Part shown: positions 45,101-52,198 of the stretch, one piece after another | Layout: each line of letters starts with the position of its first letter | Position numbering within the stretch: position 1 is the stretch's first letter | DNA from: CAYMZZ01 sp047600605 | GTDB taxonomy: Bacteria > Bacteroidota > Bacteroidia > Chitinophagales > Chitinophagaceae | Length of the DNA stretch: 64,000 nucleotides | Assembly: GCA_047600605.1 (NCBI GenBank) | Contig: JASGKK010000001.1 | Location: forward strand, 1,736,001 to 1,800,000 | Reading direction: 5' to 3' | Position numbers and translations under genes: made by a program | Notes under the pieces: generated by a model | The model's database searches: none | The model's input: only the letters and a program-made list of their open reading frames with translations | Told to the model about the DNA's origin: nothing

Positions 45101-47035
45101 CTGGTACGGTTTGCGCCTGACCAGAACAATCAGAATTTTGAAGGCACCATTACTGTTGCCACAGGCAGTCTCACCGGCACTATAAACCTGAAAGGCAGCA
45201 GCATTAACCCGCTGACTACGCTCGAAATAGTAAACTGGAATGTGGAGTGGTTTGGCAGTGCCGCCAATGGTCCTACCAATGATGCACAACAGGAGCAGAA
45301 TGTAAAAACCATTTTACAAAACCTCGATGCTGATGTATATGGTCTTGTAGAAGTAGTAGATGAAAGCAGACTGGCCAGCGTTGTAAGCCAGATGCCGGGT
45401 TATGCTTATGTGATCAGCAATTTTGGGTCTCATACCAATCCCAATTCCAGTACAGCAGGTCCGCTGAGTGAAGCACAAAAACTCGCATTTGTATATAAGA
45501 CTTCTGTACTCAGCAATATCACAGCCGAGCCTTTACTGTCGGCTGGCATCAATTCTGCCGAAGACCTCAGCAATCCCAATTACAGTTACTGGTCGAGCGG
45601 CCGCTTCCCTTATATGATGACGGCAGATGTGACACTCAACTGTGTGACACAAAAAGTACGGTTTGTACTGGTGCATGCCAAGGCCAACACTTCGCCAACA
45701 GCTACTTCATATGACAGGCGCAAGAATGGCGCTGATGCCCTGTACAGCCTGCTCAATACATCATACTCCAGCGACAATATCATCATCCTGGGCGATTTCA
45801 ACGACGATCTCGATGTGTCAATTACAGCAGGCTTTACCACTACTTCGTGGAATTCTTTTGTGAATGATGCAGTTAATTACTCAGCGCTCACCCTGCCGCT
45901 CAGCCTGGCTGGTAAAAAATCTACTGCCAGCTACAACGATATGATCGATCACGTAGTGGTATCAACTGAAATGCAGGGCTATTACATGCCGGCAACAGCC
46001 AGTGTACTCAACGATGTGGCCAATCTCATCACCAATTATGCCAACACCACATCTGATCACTATCCGGTATTTACCCGCTATCGTTTTGCCAATACCACAG
46101 CTCCGGTAGTAACGACCTGTCCCGTTGTATCGCCGCTTTGTATCAATGAATCCGGCAGCTATACCATTCCTGTGTTTGCTGCTGCCGACGATTGTGATAT
46201 GGTTGCCTACAGCTATGTGATCACAGGTGCCACACAACGCAGTGGCAGCGGTAACGATGCCAGTGGTTCCTTCCAGCCCGGCACCAGCACCATTACCTGG
46301 ACAGCTACCGATACCTGGGGCAATGCGGTAAGTTGCACCACACAGGTTGTAGTGGCATCCAAACCTGCTGTAGTAATTCCTGATGCATTTGCACTGCCAA
46401 GCGGTACGGCGGCCAATACTGTTTACACAGGTTATGCTCCCGCCGGTTCCATCACGCTGACGGCACAGGCCACTGGCGGTACACCCGGCTACAGTTATCA
46501 GTGGACAGGCAGTTCCTCTGCCACAGCCTCTGCTACCGTTAACCCGACCACCGGTACTTCTTATACCGTTACCGTTACCGTTACCGACGCTAATGGATGC
46601 CAGGCTACTGCCAGCAAATCCATTGCAGTAAAAGATGTACGTGTAACAGGTCAGCCGGGCAAGGTAGTGATCTGTCATAAACCCGGTACACAGAACAGCA
46701 CCCAGCAGGTCAATCAATCGGCTGTGGCCGATCACCTGGCTCATGGCGATCAACTGGGATCCTGTAATGTGGTAAGTTATCCGCCGCTCGCGATGACGAT
46801 TGCACCAAACCCATCACTCACTTATTTCAATATTGCGCTGCGGGGCGGCAATCCCAATGGCACGATCAATATGCGGGTATTGAATATCCTGGGTAAAGTA
46901 GTGGAGCAGAAAAACAATCTGCCTCCGGGTCAAAGCGTACGTATCGGCAACAATTATCCCACAGGTATCTATATAGTAGAAATAAGCCAGGGCAATGACC
47001 GGGAATATTGCACACTATTAAAGATTAAGCTCTAA
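42122..47035 (+). CDS. Giant type IX-secreted protein with lamin-tail, Calx-beta, endonuclease/phosphatase and Ig-like domains
   Basis: A 1637-residue secreted protein. In order: signal peptide (FLFLFSFLLSRADAQ); lamin-tail domain (VVISQVYGGGGNSGATYTND, FIELFNRGTEAVNVTGWSVQ); a fibronectin-like stretch; Calx-beta repeat (YSLGGTATLNTDYTDALNGS, with GTITLAVTDDAIAEPAKTIS); Ig-like SbsA domain (PANGSTDVPANTSLSITFNE); choice-of-anchor J-like segment; an endonuclease/exonuclease/phosphatase domain (LEIVNWNVEWFG, IIILGDFNDDLD, MIDHVVVS, TSDHYPVF); HYR/PKD-like repeats; and a C-terminal T9SS sorting domain (IAPNPSLTYFNIALRG, GIYIVEISQG). It is probably an extracellular DNase or phosphodiesterase for nutrient gain, possibly biofilm DNA. 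It is a single-gene unit with its own terminator. Confidence 0.9.
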   Translation: MRKIYSGIFLFLFSFLLSRADAQVVISQVYGGGGNSGATYTNDFIELFNRGTEAVNVTGWSVQYASATGTSWQVTTLSGTIPAGGYYLVQEGAGAGGTTPLPTPDASGSINMSGTAGKVALVNNNTALTGSCPSAVDIVGFGTTANCFEGTGPTPAPSNTLAVLRGSNGCVDNNNNALDFATGAPSPRNSASPLQSCAACTAPASQASALNLTPAITSIDGSFTATADADGYLVLISTATTLSQTPGNGASFSAGNTLGNATVVAVGNSTSFTASGLNAATTYYFTVFAYKNTGPCYNIVTPLAGSVATEANPAPTASVSAGSNAAEPATNGSFTVTLSAPAPAGGVTITYSLGGTATLNTDYTDALNGSLVIAEGQNSGTITLAVTDDAIAEPAKTISITLLTVSNGYVISNAAASIDLADDDIPAALPLVTSYGQNFNTLASAGTGNVWADNSTLPGWYATRPTYNAANGNSNAGALYSFGSTGSTDRAIGSVGSGSTGTIYYGARFKNNTGTTITSLKISYTGEQWRNGGNASAQTVNFTYQSAASVTSLTAGTWTPVTDLNFTSPVTGATAATLDGNLVGTNAVLISYTINGLNIPAGDELMIRWEDIDHSGADHGLGIDDFTIEANPADLTGPGFTTLAPANGSTDVPANTSLSITFNEQVVKGNGLLYLRKTSDNSTVFSIDVNNASVVLNGNTLSVPLPALAVNTAFYVTADAGLVKDIAGNDFAGIADPGTWAFQTGSSFYAANFNTCTSALTDGFTQYSSTGAITWACTTFGRDPNAPAGTAAFPNGVQINGFSGGTNVPNVDWLISPSFDLSSTTYPLLSFWSRTAFNGLPLHLKISTDYTGGDPANATWTDVNGKFPQQASNIWTLSADINLAAFKQSNVHFAFVYTSTDDDGARWTLDDISLINSPVPPAPSLTLGSTDIQFAFVADGSTADKSFSFTGNDLTEGVTLVASSNFLLSKDGGSFSPSITYSQAEANNITLHPLVRFAPDQNNQNFEGTITVATGSLTGTINLKGSSINPLTTLEIVNWNVEWFGSAANGPTNDAQQEQNVKTILQNLDADVYGLVEVVDESRLASVVSQMPGYAYVISNFGSHTNPNSSTAGPLSEAQKLAFVYKTSVLSNITAEPLLSAGINSAEDLSNPNYSYWSSGRFPYMMTADVTLNCVTQKVRFVLVHAKANTSPTATSYDRRKNGADALYSLLNTSYSSDNIIILGDFNDDLDVSITAGFTTTSWNSFVNDAVNYSALTLPLSLAGKKSTASYNDMIDHVVVSTEMQGYYMPATASVLNDVANLITNYANTTSDHYPVFTRYRFANTTAPVVTTCPVVSPLCINESGSYTIPVFAAADDCDMVAYSYVITGATQRSGSGNDASGSFQPGTSTITWTATDTWGNAVSCTTQVVVASKPAVVIPDAFALPSGTAANTVYTGYAPAGSITLTAQATGGTPGYSYQWTGSSSATASATVNPTTGTSYTVTVTVTDANGCQATASKSIAVKDVRVTGQPGKVVICHKPGTQNSTQQVNQSAVADHLAHGDQLGSCNVVSYPPLAMTIAPNPSLTYFNIALRGGNPNGTINMRVLNILGKVVEQKNNLPPGQSVRIGNNYPTGIYIVEISQGNDREYCTLLKIKL

Positions 47036-47055
47036 AGTGGTTTCAGGATAGTTTC

Positions 47056-47088
47056 AAAAGCGGGAGTTATGTGACTCCCGCTTTTTTT
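47056..47088 (+). terminator. Terminator of the giant T9SS protein gene
   Basis: AGCGGGAGT, loop TATGTG, ACTCCCGCT then seven T, about 20 bases past the stop. Confidence 0.88.
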
Positions 47089-47249
47089 ATGGCGAAAAAG
47101 AAGGGAATTTAGCAGGACATGCAGGTTTGGGGAGAATACAATAAACTCATTATCAAGTTATTAAATATTCTTCACGCTCCCCTGACTGCTTACTCCAAAG
47201 ACAGTCATTATTCTGTCTTCCGGGATTTCCACATCTGGGCATAAACTCC

Positions 47250-47349
47250 TATCTTTGCCGCCCCAAATCTGTATTCGCAGATTTCCCTGCTTTCACCGGC
47301 GGGGACCCATTGGGAAGAAATCGAATTTTTTAAAACAAAAAAGAGGTAA
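47250..47349 (+). promoter_or_regulatory. rpsF promoter -7 box and leader
   Basis: TATCTTTG (47250-47257) is an exact -7 box; the message would begin near 47264 and carry an 86-base leader. The leader contains CACCGGCGGGGACCC followed by CATTGGG, which could pair, at the position where S6:S18-binding autoregulatory structures occur in other phyla. The remaining 47089-47249 stretch holds a short AAGACAG/CTGTCTT hairpin near 47200 and nothing else I recognise. Confidence 0.5.
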
Positions 47350-47706
47350 ATGAACAACTACGAATTGATGGTGATTTTTACCCCTGTACTCAGCGACGAT
47401 GAGTTCAAAGCTGCACAAAAGAAATATGCAGGTTTGATTGCCGAATTCGGCGGCTCTGTGGTTGCTGAAAACCCCTGGGGACTGAAATCACTGGCGTATC
47501 CGATCCAGAAAAAGACTACTGGTCTTTATTGGGTGCTGGAATATTCTGCGCCATCCGACTTCAATGAGAAGCTGAAGATCCAGCTTCTGCGTGATGAGAG
47601 CGTGCTCCGTCACCTTTGCACTAAACTCGATAAATACGCCGTCGAGTACAATGCCAAAAAGAGAAGTGGTGTAAAAACTGGAACAGAAAAAGCAGTGGAG
47701 GCTTAA
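47350..47706 (+). CDS. rpsF: 30S ribosomal protein bS6
   Basis: A 118-residue bS6: NNYELMVIFTPVLSDDEFKA at the N-terminus and GLKSLAYPIQKKTTGLYWVL in the middle are family hallmarks, with a charged C-terminal extension. It binds bS18 and 16S rRNA in the platform of the small subunit. It is first in an rpsF-rpsR-rplI operon. An AGAGGT sequence sits just before the start, one of the few Shine-Dalgarno-like sites in the window. Confidence 0.96.
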   Translation: MNNYELMVIFTPVLSDDEFKAAQKKYAGLIAEFGGSVVAENPWGLKSLAYPIQKKTTGLYWVLEYSAPSDFNEKLKIQLLRDESVLRHLCTKLDKYAVEYNAKKRSGVKTGTEKAVEA

Positions 47707-47709
47707 GAC

Positions 47710-47973
47710 ATGGCAAAGAACGAAATCAAATACCTGACCGCCATTAAAAGCGACAAGCGTGTTAAGAAATTCTGCCGCTTCAAGAAATATGGCATCCGTT
47801 ACATCAATTATAAAGATGTGGAATTCCTGAAAAAGTTCCTGAATGAGCAGGGCAAATTGCTGCCCCGCCGTCTTACAGGCAACAGTCTGAAATATCAGCG
47901 TAAAGTATCTGACGCGGTTAAAAAAGCCCGCCAGATGGCTCTGCTGCCTTACGTAACAGATCTTTTAAAATAA
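47710..47973 (+). CDS. rpsR: 30S ribosomal protein bS18
   Basis: An 87-residue bS18: KKFCRFKKYGIRYINYKDVE, then FLNEQGKLLPRRLTGNSLKY and a basic C-terminus. Partner of bS6 in the platform. It begins 3 bases after the rpsF stop, consistent with coupled translation. Confidence 0.96.
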   Translation: MAKNEIKYLTAIKSDKRVKKFCRFKKYGIRYINYKDVEFLKKFLNEQGKLLPRRLTGNSLKYQRKVSDAVKKARQMALLPYVTDLLK

Positions 47974-48067
47974 GCTCCACTCACCCTAACCCGGCTTGTA
48001 AAACCGGGGACAGTGATCGTTTATATTAAATGACACTGGGAAGCGGTAAGTGAAAAAAAAGAAAACA

Positions 48068-48514
48068 ATGGAAGTAATCTTAATTAAAGACGTAGATAAT
48101 CTGGGTGGTGCCAACGAAGTGGTGAAGGTAAAGAACGGCTATGCCCGCAACTACCTGCTGCCCCGCCTGCTGGCTGTAGAAAACAGCCCCAGCAACCGGG
48201 CTCAGCTCGAAGAACGCCTGAAACAGGTACGCAAGAAAGAAGAGAAAATGCTGGCGGAAATCAACAGCGTTATCGCCAAACTGAAAGAAGCTCCCCTGAA
48301 ACTGGGTGCTAAAACCGGTACTTCCGGTAAAATCTTCGGTAGCGTAACTTCTCTTCAGATCAGCCGTGCTATCCGTGAGCAGCGTGGTTATGATATTGAT
48401 CGCCGCAAGATCCATATCGCAGACGAAGTAAAGGAATTGGGTACTTACAAAGCGACTATCAATTTTGGCCACGGTCACAATACCGAGGTCGAATTTGAAG
48501 TTGTAGCAGAGTAA
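48068..48514 (+). CDS. rplI: 50S ribosomal protein bL9
   Basis: A 148-residue bL9. I place the start at the ATG at 48068 (MEVILIKDVDNLGGANEVVK), not at an in-frame GTG six codons earlier, because MEVIL is the conserved N-terminus. The N-domain (VKNGYARNYLLPRLLAV) binds 23S rRNA; a long connecting helix leads to the C-domain (GKIFGSVTSLQISRAIREQR). It is third in the operon, 94 bases after rpsR, and followed by a terminator. Confidence 0.96.
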   Translation: MEVILIKDVDNLGGANEVVKVKNGYARNYLLPRLLAVENSPSNRAQLEERLKQVRKKEEKMLAEINSVIAKLKEAPLKLGAKTGTSGKIFGSVTSLQISRAIREQRGYDIDRRKIHIADEVKELGTYKATINFGHGHNTEVEFEVVAE

Positions 48515-48537
48515 TTCTACATCGCTCGAAATAACTT

Positions 48538-48562
48538 AAACCCCTCCCTGGAGGGGTTTTTT
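48538..48562 (+). terminator. Terminator of the rpsF-rpsR-rplI operon
   Basis: AACCCCTCC, loop CT, GGAGGGGTT then a T-run; 24 bases past the rplI stop. Confidence 0.85.
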
Positions 48563-48790
48563 GTTGTTTTTACTCCGGATTTCCCCTTTAAAATCAGTCG
48601 TTTAGAGGCTGAAACCCGCATCAGACAAGGCTTTCCACAAATATTTTAATCTATCTCAAAAAAAATCCGCTATTTTCGTAGTGATTTGGTGTTCTGTACA
48701 GTTCCAGAAGTCCTGAACGTTTCGAAAAACCAGTAAATGTTCACAGGTATTCTCTACTGTTAGCACTTTTATTTTTTTAAACTTCTCAAA

Positions 48791-49178
48791 ATGAACATTT
48801 ACGTAGGAAACCTCAGTTGGAACCTGAAAGACCAGGACCTGATGAACCTTTTTGCCTCACACGGCGAAGTATCTTCTGCCAAGATTGTGCAGGACAAATT
48901 TACAAACCGCAGCAAAGGCTTCGGCTTTGTAGAAATGCCTAACGATGACCAGGCTCAGGCAGCTATCGCTGCTCTGAATGGTACAGAGGTAGACGGTCGC
49001 AACATCGTTGTGAACGAAAAGCCGGCCCAAGCCTGAAGGCGGCGGCGGCGGTGGCTTCAAGAAAAGAAGCTTCGGCGGCGGTGGCGGCGGCGGCTTTAAA
49101 AAAGGCGGCGGCGGCGGCGGCTACAACAAAGGCGGTGGCGGTTATCGTGACCGTGGCGGTTATAGCAACGACTATTAA
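48791..49178 (+). CDS. Glycine-rich RRM RNA-binding protein, interrupted by a one-base insertion
   Basis: An RRM domain at residues 1-80: RNP2 MNIYVGNLSW and RNP1 KGFGFVEM are intact, the standard nucleic-acid-binding surface. In the submitted sequence the frame ends at 49036 after VVNEKPAQA. Removing one A from the A4 run at 49017-49020 gives VVNESRPKPEGGGGGG and continues through a Gly-rich tail with FKK and YNKGGGGYRDRGGYSNDY to the TAA at 49176-49178, about 128 residues. That RRM-plus-glycine layout is the standard one for the cold-shock-type RNA-binding proteins of Bacteroidota and Cyanobacteria. It has a leader of about 110 bases and its own terminator. Confidence 0.9.
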
Positions 49179-49205
49179 TCTCCTGAACTCGTTTCATACC
49201 AAGCA

Positions 49206-49232
49206 AAAGTCCTGCAGTGCAGGACTTTTTTT
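49206..49232 (+). terminator. Terminator of the RRM gene
   Basis: AAAGTCCTGCA and TGCAGGACTTT hairpin followed by a T-run, 27 bases past the restored stop codon. Confidence 0.85.
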
Positions 49233-49860
49233 ATTCACTCAATCGCTTTCATTCAATTCCGATTGCCCGATCCGTTGCAAAAATCCAATCGCGGTATAGT
49301 ATGAAGCGCATACTGCCTTCCAGTGCAGGGAGCCAGTAAAGAATGCGTAACCATATCATATGTGTATCATTCAGCGGGATAGCAGTAGATTCATTTCCTA
49401 CTACTGCTACGCTGGTGCAGCGTAATAATCTGCGCTGTCTTTCTATCTCCTTCTCCAGTACATTAATTACCATATTCCGTTTACAAAAAAATAGCAGCAG
49501 GAACATTTTTTTGGCGATCATCCAACCTGCTTACCTGATTGCCGGGCGGATTATGCTGATTTTTTGCCCCACTCCATCATGCGCTCTTATGGTCCTTTCT
49601 GTTATAATAATGACCGTCTGCTTGCATGCGCCATTTTGTCGGTAAAGATTAAGCTCTAATTAATTGAATGTTAAGAAATTCCTTTCTAATCCAATTCCAA
49701 TGTGACACCCGGTTGATTATCCTTAGCTTCGGGTCTTTCGGATCCCTGGCAGGATATAATACCTGAAGATATTAGGCCCGATGTTTGACTGAAATAGGTG
49801 TCTGTTTGACCAGTGTGTCAGTTTTAGCCCCAATTTTTTCACTAAACCCAAGAGGAATTC
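49233..49860. other. Gene-free stretch before the glycosyltransferase-phosphatase gene
   Basis: About 630 bases between a terminator and the next start. Two overlapping frames of 90 and 100 codons on opposite strands (49249-49521 minus, 49343-49645 plus) are not convincing: both are unlike any known protein. A 17-base match to the end of the giant T9SS gene (AAGATTAAGCTCTAA core) lies at about 49645. I see no strong promoter, RNA or repeat here. Confidence 0.5.
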
Positions 49861-51237
49861 ATGGTAACGGTTATCATACCTGCGCTGAATGAAGCCAATA
49901 CAATTGTTTCAGTTATCCGGTTTTGCCAGTCAGAACCGCTGGTATCTGAAGTAATTGTTGTGGACGACACCTCGGAAGATGATACGGTAACGCTGTCTCG
50001 CGAGGCTGGCGCCCGTGTACTGATCAGTGCTACGCGGGGCAAGGGGATCTCAATGAAGGAAGGCATCGATGCAGCCAGTAATGAAGTGGTGGTATTTCTC
50101 GATGCGGATATTGACCCCTATCCCGATCAATCTATACACAAACTTGTTTCTCCACTGATAAATGATGAGGCCGATTTTGTAAAAGGTTCTTTTGCGCGCA
50201 ATGCCGGTCGTGTGACAGAGCTGGTAGCAAAACCGCTGCTTACCATCCTCTTTCCGGGGCTTGCACATTTTGCGCAGCCATTAAGCGGAATGATTGCCGG
50301 TAAGAAGAACTATTTCCAGAAAATTGAATTCTTCAACGACTATGGAGTAGACATCGGTATCCTGATTGATATGTACCTGATGAAAGCACGTGTGGCAGAG
50401 GTCAATATCGGCTATATCGAAAACAAGAGCAAGCCCTGGGAAGCATTGGGTAAAATGAGCCGCGAAGTATCACGTGCCATTCTGAGCCGGGCCCAGCGAC
50501 ACAACAGCAATGAATTTTCGATGGAGAGTGTAAACTCGCTGGAGACCATTCAGCGGGAAATGAATAATGCACTTCGTGAAAATCTTTCTGCCTATCACAA
50601 GATGATCGTGCTGGATATGGACGACACCATTCTCACCGATCGTTTTATCAATATATGTGCAGCAGAATTCGGCTTCAGTGCCAAGCTGGATGAATTACGT
50701 TTCAGTGAAAAAGATCCCATCATTCTTACCAAACGTATTGGCCTGCTGCTGAAGAACAGAACCATGGATGAGTTGCTGCATGTGATCAGTAATATGCAGA
50801 TGGCCGAAAATATCCGTGAAATGGTGAAGGTCTATAAAGAAAAAGGGTACCTGGTAGGGATCATCAGTCATAGTTATACCCTTATAACCAATTATGTTAA
50901 ACAGCAGATTGGCGCCGATTTTTCCGTAGCTCATCAATTGGAATTTTTTGAGGGAAAAGCTACCGGAGAGGTCAACCTTCCCTCCTATTTCTTTGGATCA
51001 CCGGAAAGCATTTGCGGGCATAGCTTCTGCAAAACCAATGCCTTGCAACATGTGTGTGAACAATATAATGTGAAACTGAAAAACGTGATCGCCGTAGGTG
51101 ATAGCAAAGATGACCGGTGTATGATTGCGCATGCCGGAAAAGGAATTGCTTTTTGCGCAACTGACGAAATGCTGGAAAAAATCGCATTTAAAAGTATTAA
51201 GCAAAGAAATTTTGAACCATTGCTGGCACTTGCCTGA
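49861..51237 (+). CDS. Glycosyltransferase fused to a HAD phosphatase (candidate glucosyl- or mannosyl-glycerate synthase)
   Basis: A 458-residue fusion. Residues 1-225 are a GT-A glycosyltransferase: VTVIIPALNEANTIVSVIRF, VIVVDDTSEDDTV, FLDADIDPYPD (metal-binding D81-A-D83) and SRAILSRAQRH. Residues 245-458 are a SerB-like HAD phosphatase: motif I IVLDMDDTILTD (Asp252, Asp254), motif II IISHSYTLI and motif III AVGDSKDDRCMI. Glucosyl-3-phosphoglycerate synthases and their phosphatases act in succession, so this fusion would make the compatible solute glucosylglycerate (or mannosylglycerate) without releasing the phosphorylated intermediate. That is inference; the nucleotide-sugar specificity is not visible. 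A universal stress protein follows 55 bases downstream. Confidence 0.75.
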   Translation: MVTVIIPALNEANTIVSVIRFCQSEPLVSEVIVVDDTSEDDTVTLSREAGARVLISATRGKGISMKEGIDAASNEVVVFLDADIDPYPDQSIHKLVSPLINDEADFVKGSFARNAGRVTELVAKPLLTILFPGLAHFAQPLSGMIAGKKNYFQKIEFFNDYGVDIGILIDMYLMKARVAEVNIGYIENKSKPWEALGKMSREVSRAILSRAQRHNSNEFSMESVNSLETIQREMNNALRENLSAYHKMIVLDMDDTILTDRFINICAAEFGFSAKLDELRFSEKDPIILTKRIGLLLKNRTMDELLHVISNMQMAENIREMVKVYKEKGYLVGIISHSYTLITNYVKQQIGADFSVAHQLEFFEGKATGEVNLPSYFFGSPESICGHSFCKTNALQHVCEQYNVKLKNVIAVGDSKDDRCMIAHAGKGIAFCATDEMLEKIAFKSIKQRNFEPLLALA

Positions 51238-51292
51238 GCAAAATTTGGTAAATTACTACTACCGGAAACAACTATAAAAACAACTAAAACGG

Positions 51293-52120
51293 ATGCCTAT
51301 GTCTAACAAACTTTATAACATCCTGGTACCGGTCGACTTCACCAGCAAAAACCGCTGGGCCATCACGAAGGCTATTGAGCTGTCAAACAGTTTCAACTGC
51401 AATATTCACCTCGTTTATGTGGCAGGAAAACGCCGGTCACTGATGCGCCAGTATAGTGCCGAAACCGCTTTCAGGCGCCTCGAGCAAATACGCAATGCCT
51501 ACAGTCAGCAATTATGCGGCGAAGGCAAGATGGAGATAAGTGTGCTTACCGGTAGCCGGTCCAAACAGCTGCAGCAATATATTGAACGTTATGAGATGGA
51601 CCTGGTGATAACCGGCCTGGCACGTTTCAACGTATTGCACCGTATTATATCGGCCGTTTCCATTAGCCGTCTGGCCAACAAAACACATATACCCGTACTG
51701 GCTGTAAGGGCAAGCGGGTTGGTATGTCATTACAAAAAGATCGTATTGCCTGTATCCGGAGAAATACCTTTCCGCCAGATACGTCTTGCTGCGCTGCTGG
51801 GCCGCGCTTTTAAATCGACGGTATATTTTGTTTCTCTTCGCCAGACTGTTGACGAAAAAGACAATATTCTCGCCAATGCACTGGAAATGGTGCAAAGCAT
51901 CTCTACAGTGCCTGTACAAACCTTTCTGCTCGAAGGAAAGAACCTGGCCAAGAGTACCCTTGATTTCAGTCGCCGTATCAATGCAGACCTGATCATGGTA
52001 AATCCCGTTAAAGACTTCCGCCTGCCGGGACTGTGGAGCCGTCTTACCAACCGGTTACTGTCTTATGCATCGCATATACCGGTAGTAACGATTTCCGCCA
52101 GCAAGCAAAGTGTTTCTTAA
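51293..52120 (+). CDS. Universal stress protein (tandem UspA domains)
   Basis: A 275-residue protein of two UspA folds. The first (residues 6-138) begins LYNILVPVDFTSKNRWAITK and contains MDLVITGLARFNVLHRIISA, VSISRLANKTHIPVLAV; the second (about 145-270) begins KKIVLPVSGEIPFRQIRLAA and ends NRLLSYASHIPVVTISA. A start at the second ATG (MSNKLYN) is possible. The GxxG-type ATP-binding loop is degenerate, so ATP binding is uncertain. Position behind the solute-synthase candidate suggests a common stress response. Confidence 0.87.
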   Translation: MPMSNKLYNILVPVDFTSKNRWAITKAIELSNSFNCNIHLVYVAGKRRSLMRQYSAETAFRRLEQIRNAYSQQLCGEGKMEISVLTGSRSKQLQQYIERYEMDLVITGLARFNVLHRIISAVSISRLANKTHIPVLAVRASGLVCHYKKIVLPVSGEIPFRQIRLAALLGRAFKSTVYFVSLRQTVDEKDNILANALEMVQSISTVPVQTFLLEGKNLAKSTLDFSRRINADLIMVNPVKDFRLPGLWSRLTNRLLSYASHIPVVTISASKQSVS

Positions 52121-52141
52121 TTTTTTCTTTTACTGAATAAA

Positions 52142-52171
52142 AAAACAGCCGTGGTCTACCACGGCTGTTTT
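52142..52171. terminator. Bidirectional terminator between the stress protein and the macroglobulin gene
   Basis: AAACAGCCGTGG and CCACGGCTGTTT, loop TCTA, with A/T runs on both sides, so it can end convergent transcripts from both strands. Confidence 0.88.
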
Positions 52172-52198
52172 CATTATATCCTTAGCCGAACCTGTCTT

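Noticed and set aside
49249..49645. Overlapping 90- and 100-codon frames on opposite strands
   Set aside because: Both have improbable compositions, no promoter and no family resemblance, and each excludes the other.
49640..49662. 17-base identity with the 3' end of the giant T9SS gene
   Set aside because: A match of this length between A/T-rich stretches has a noticeable chance of occurring once in 64 kb; flanks do not match.
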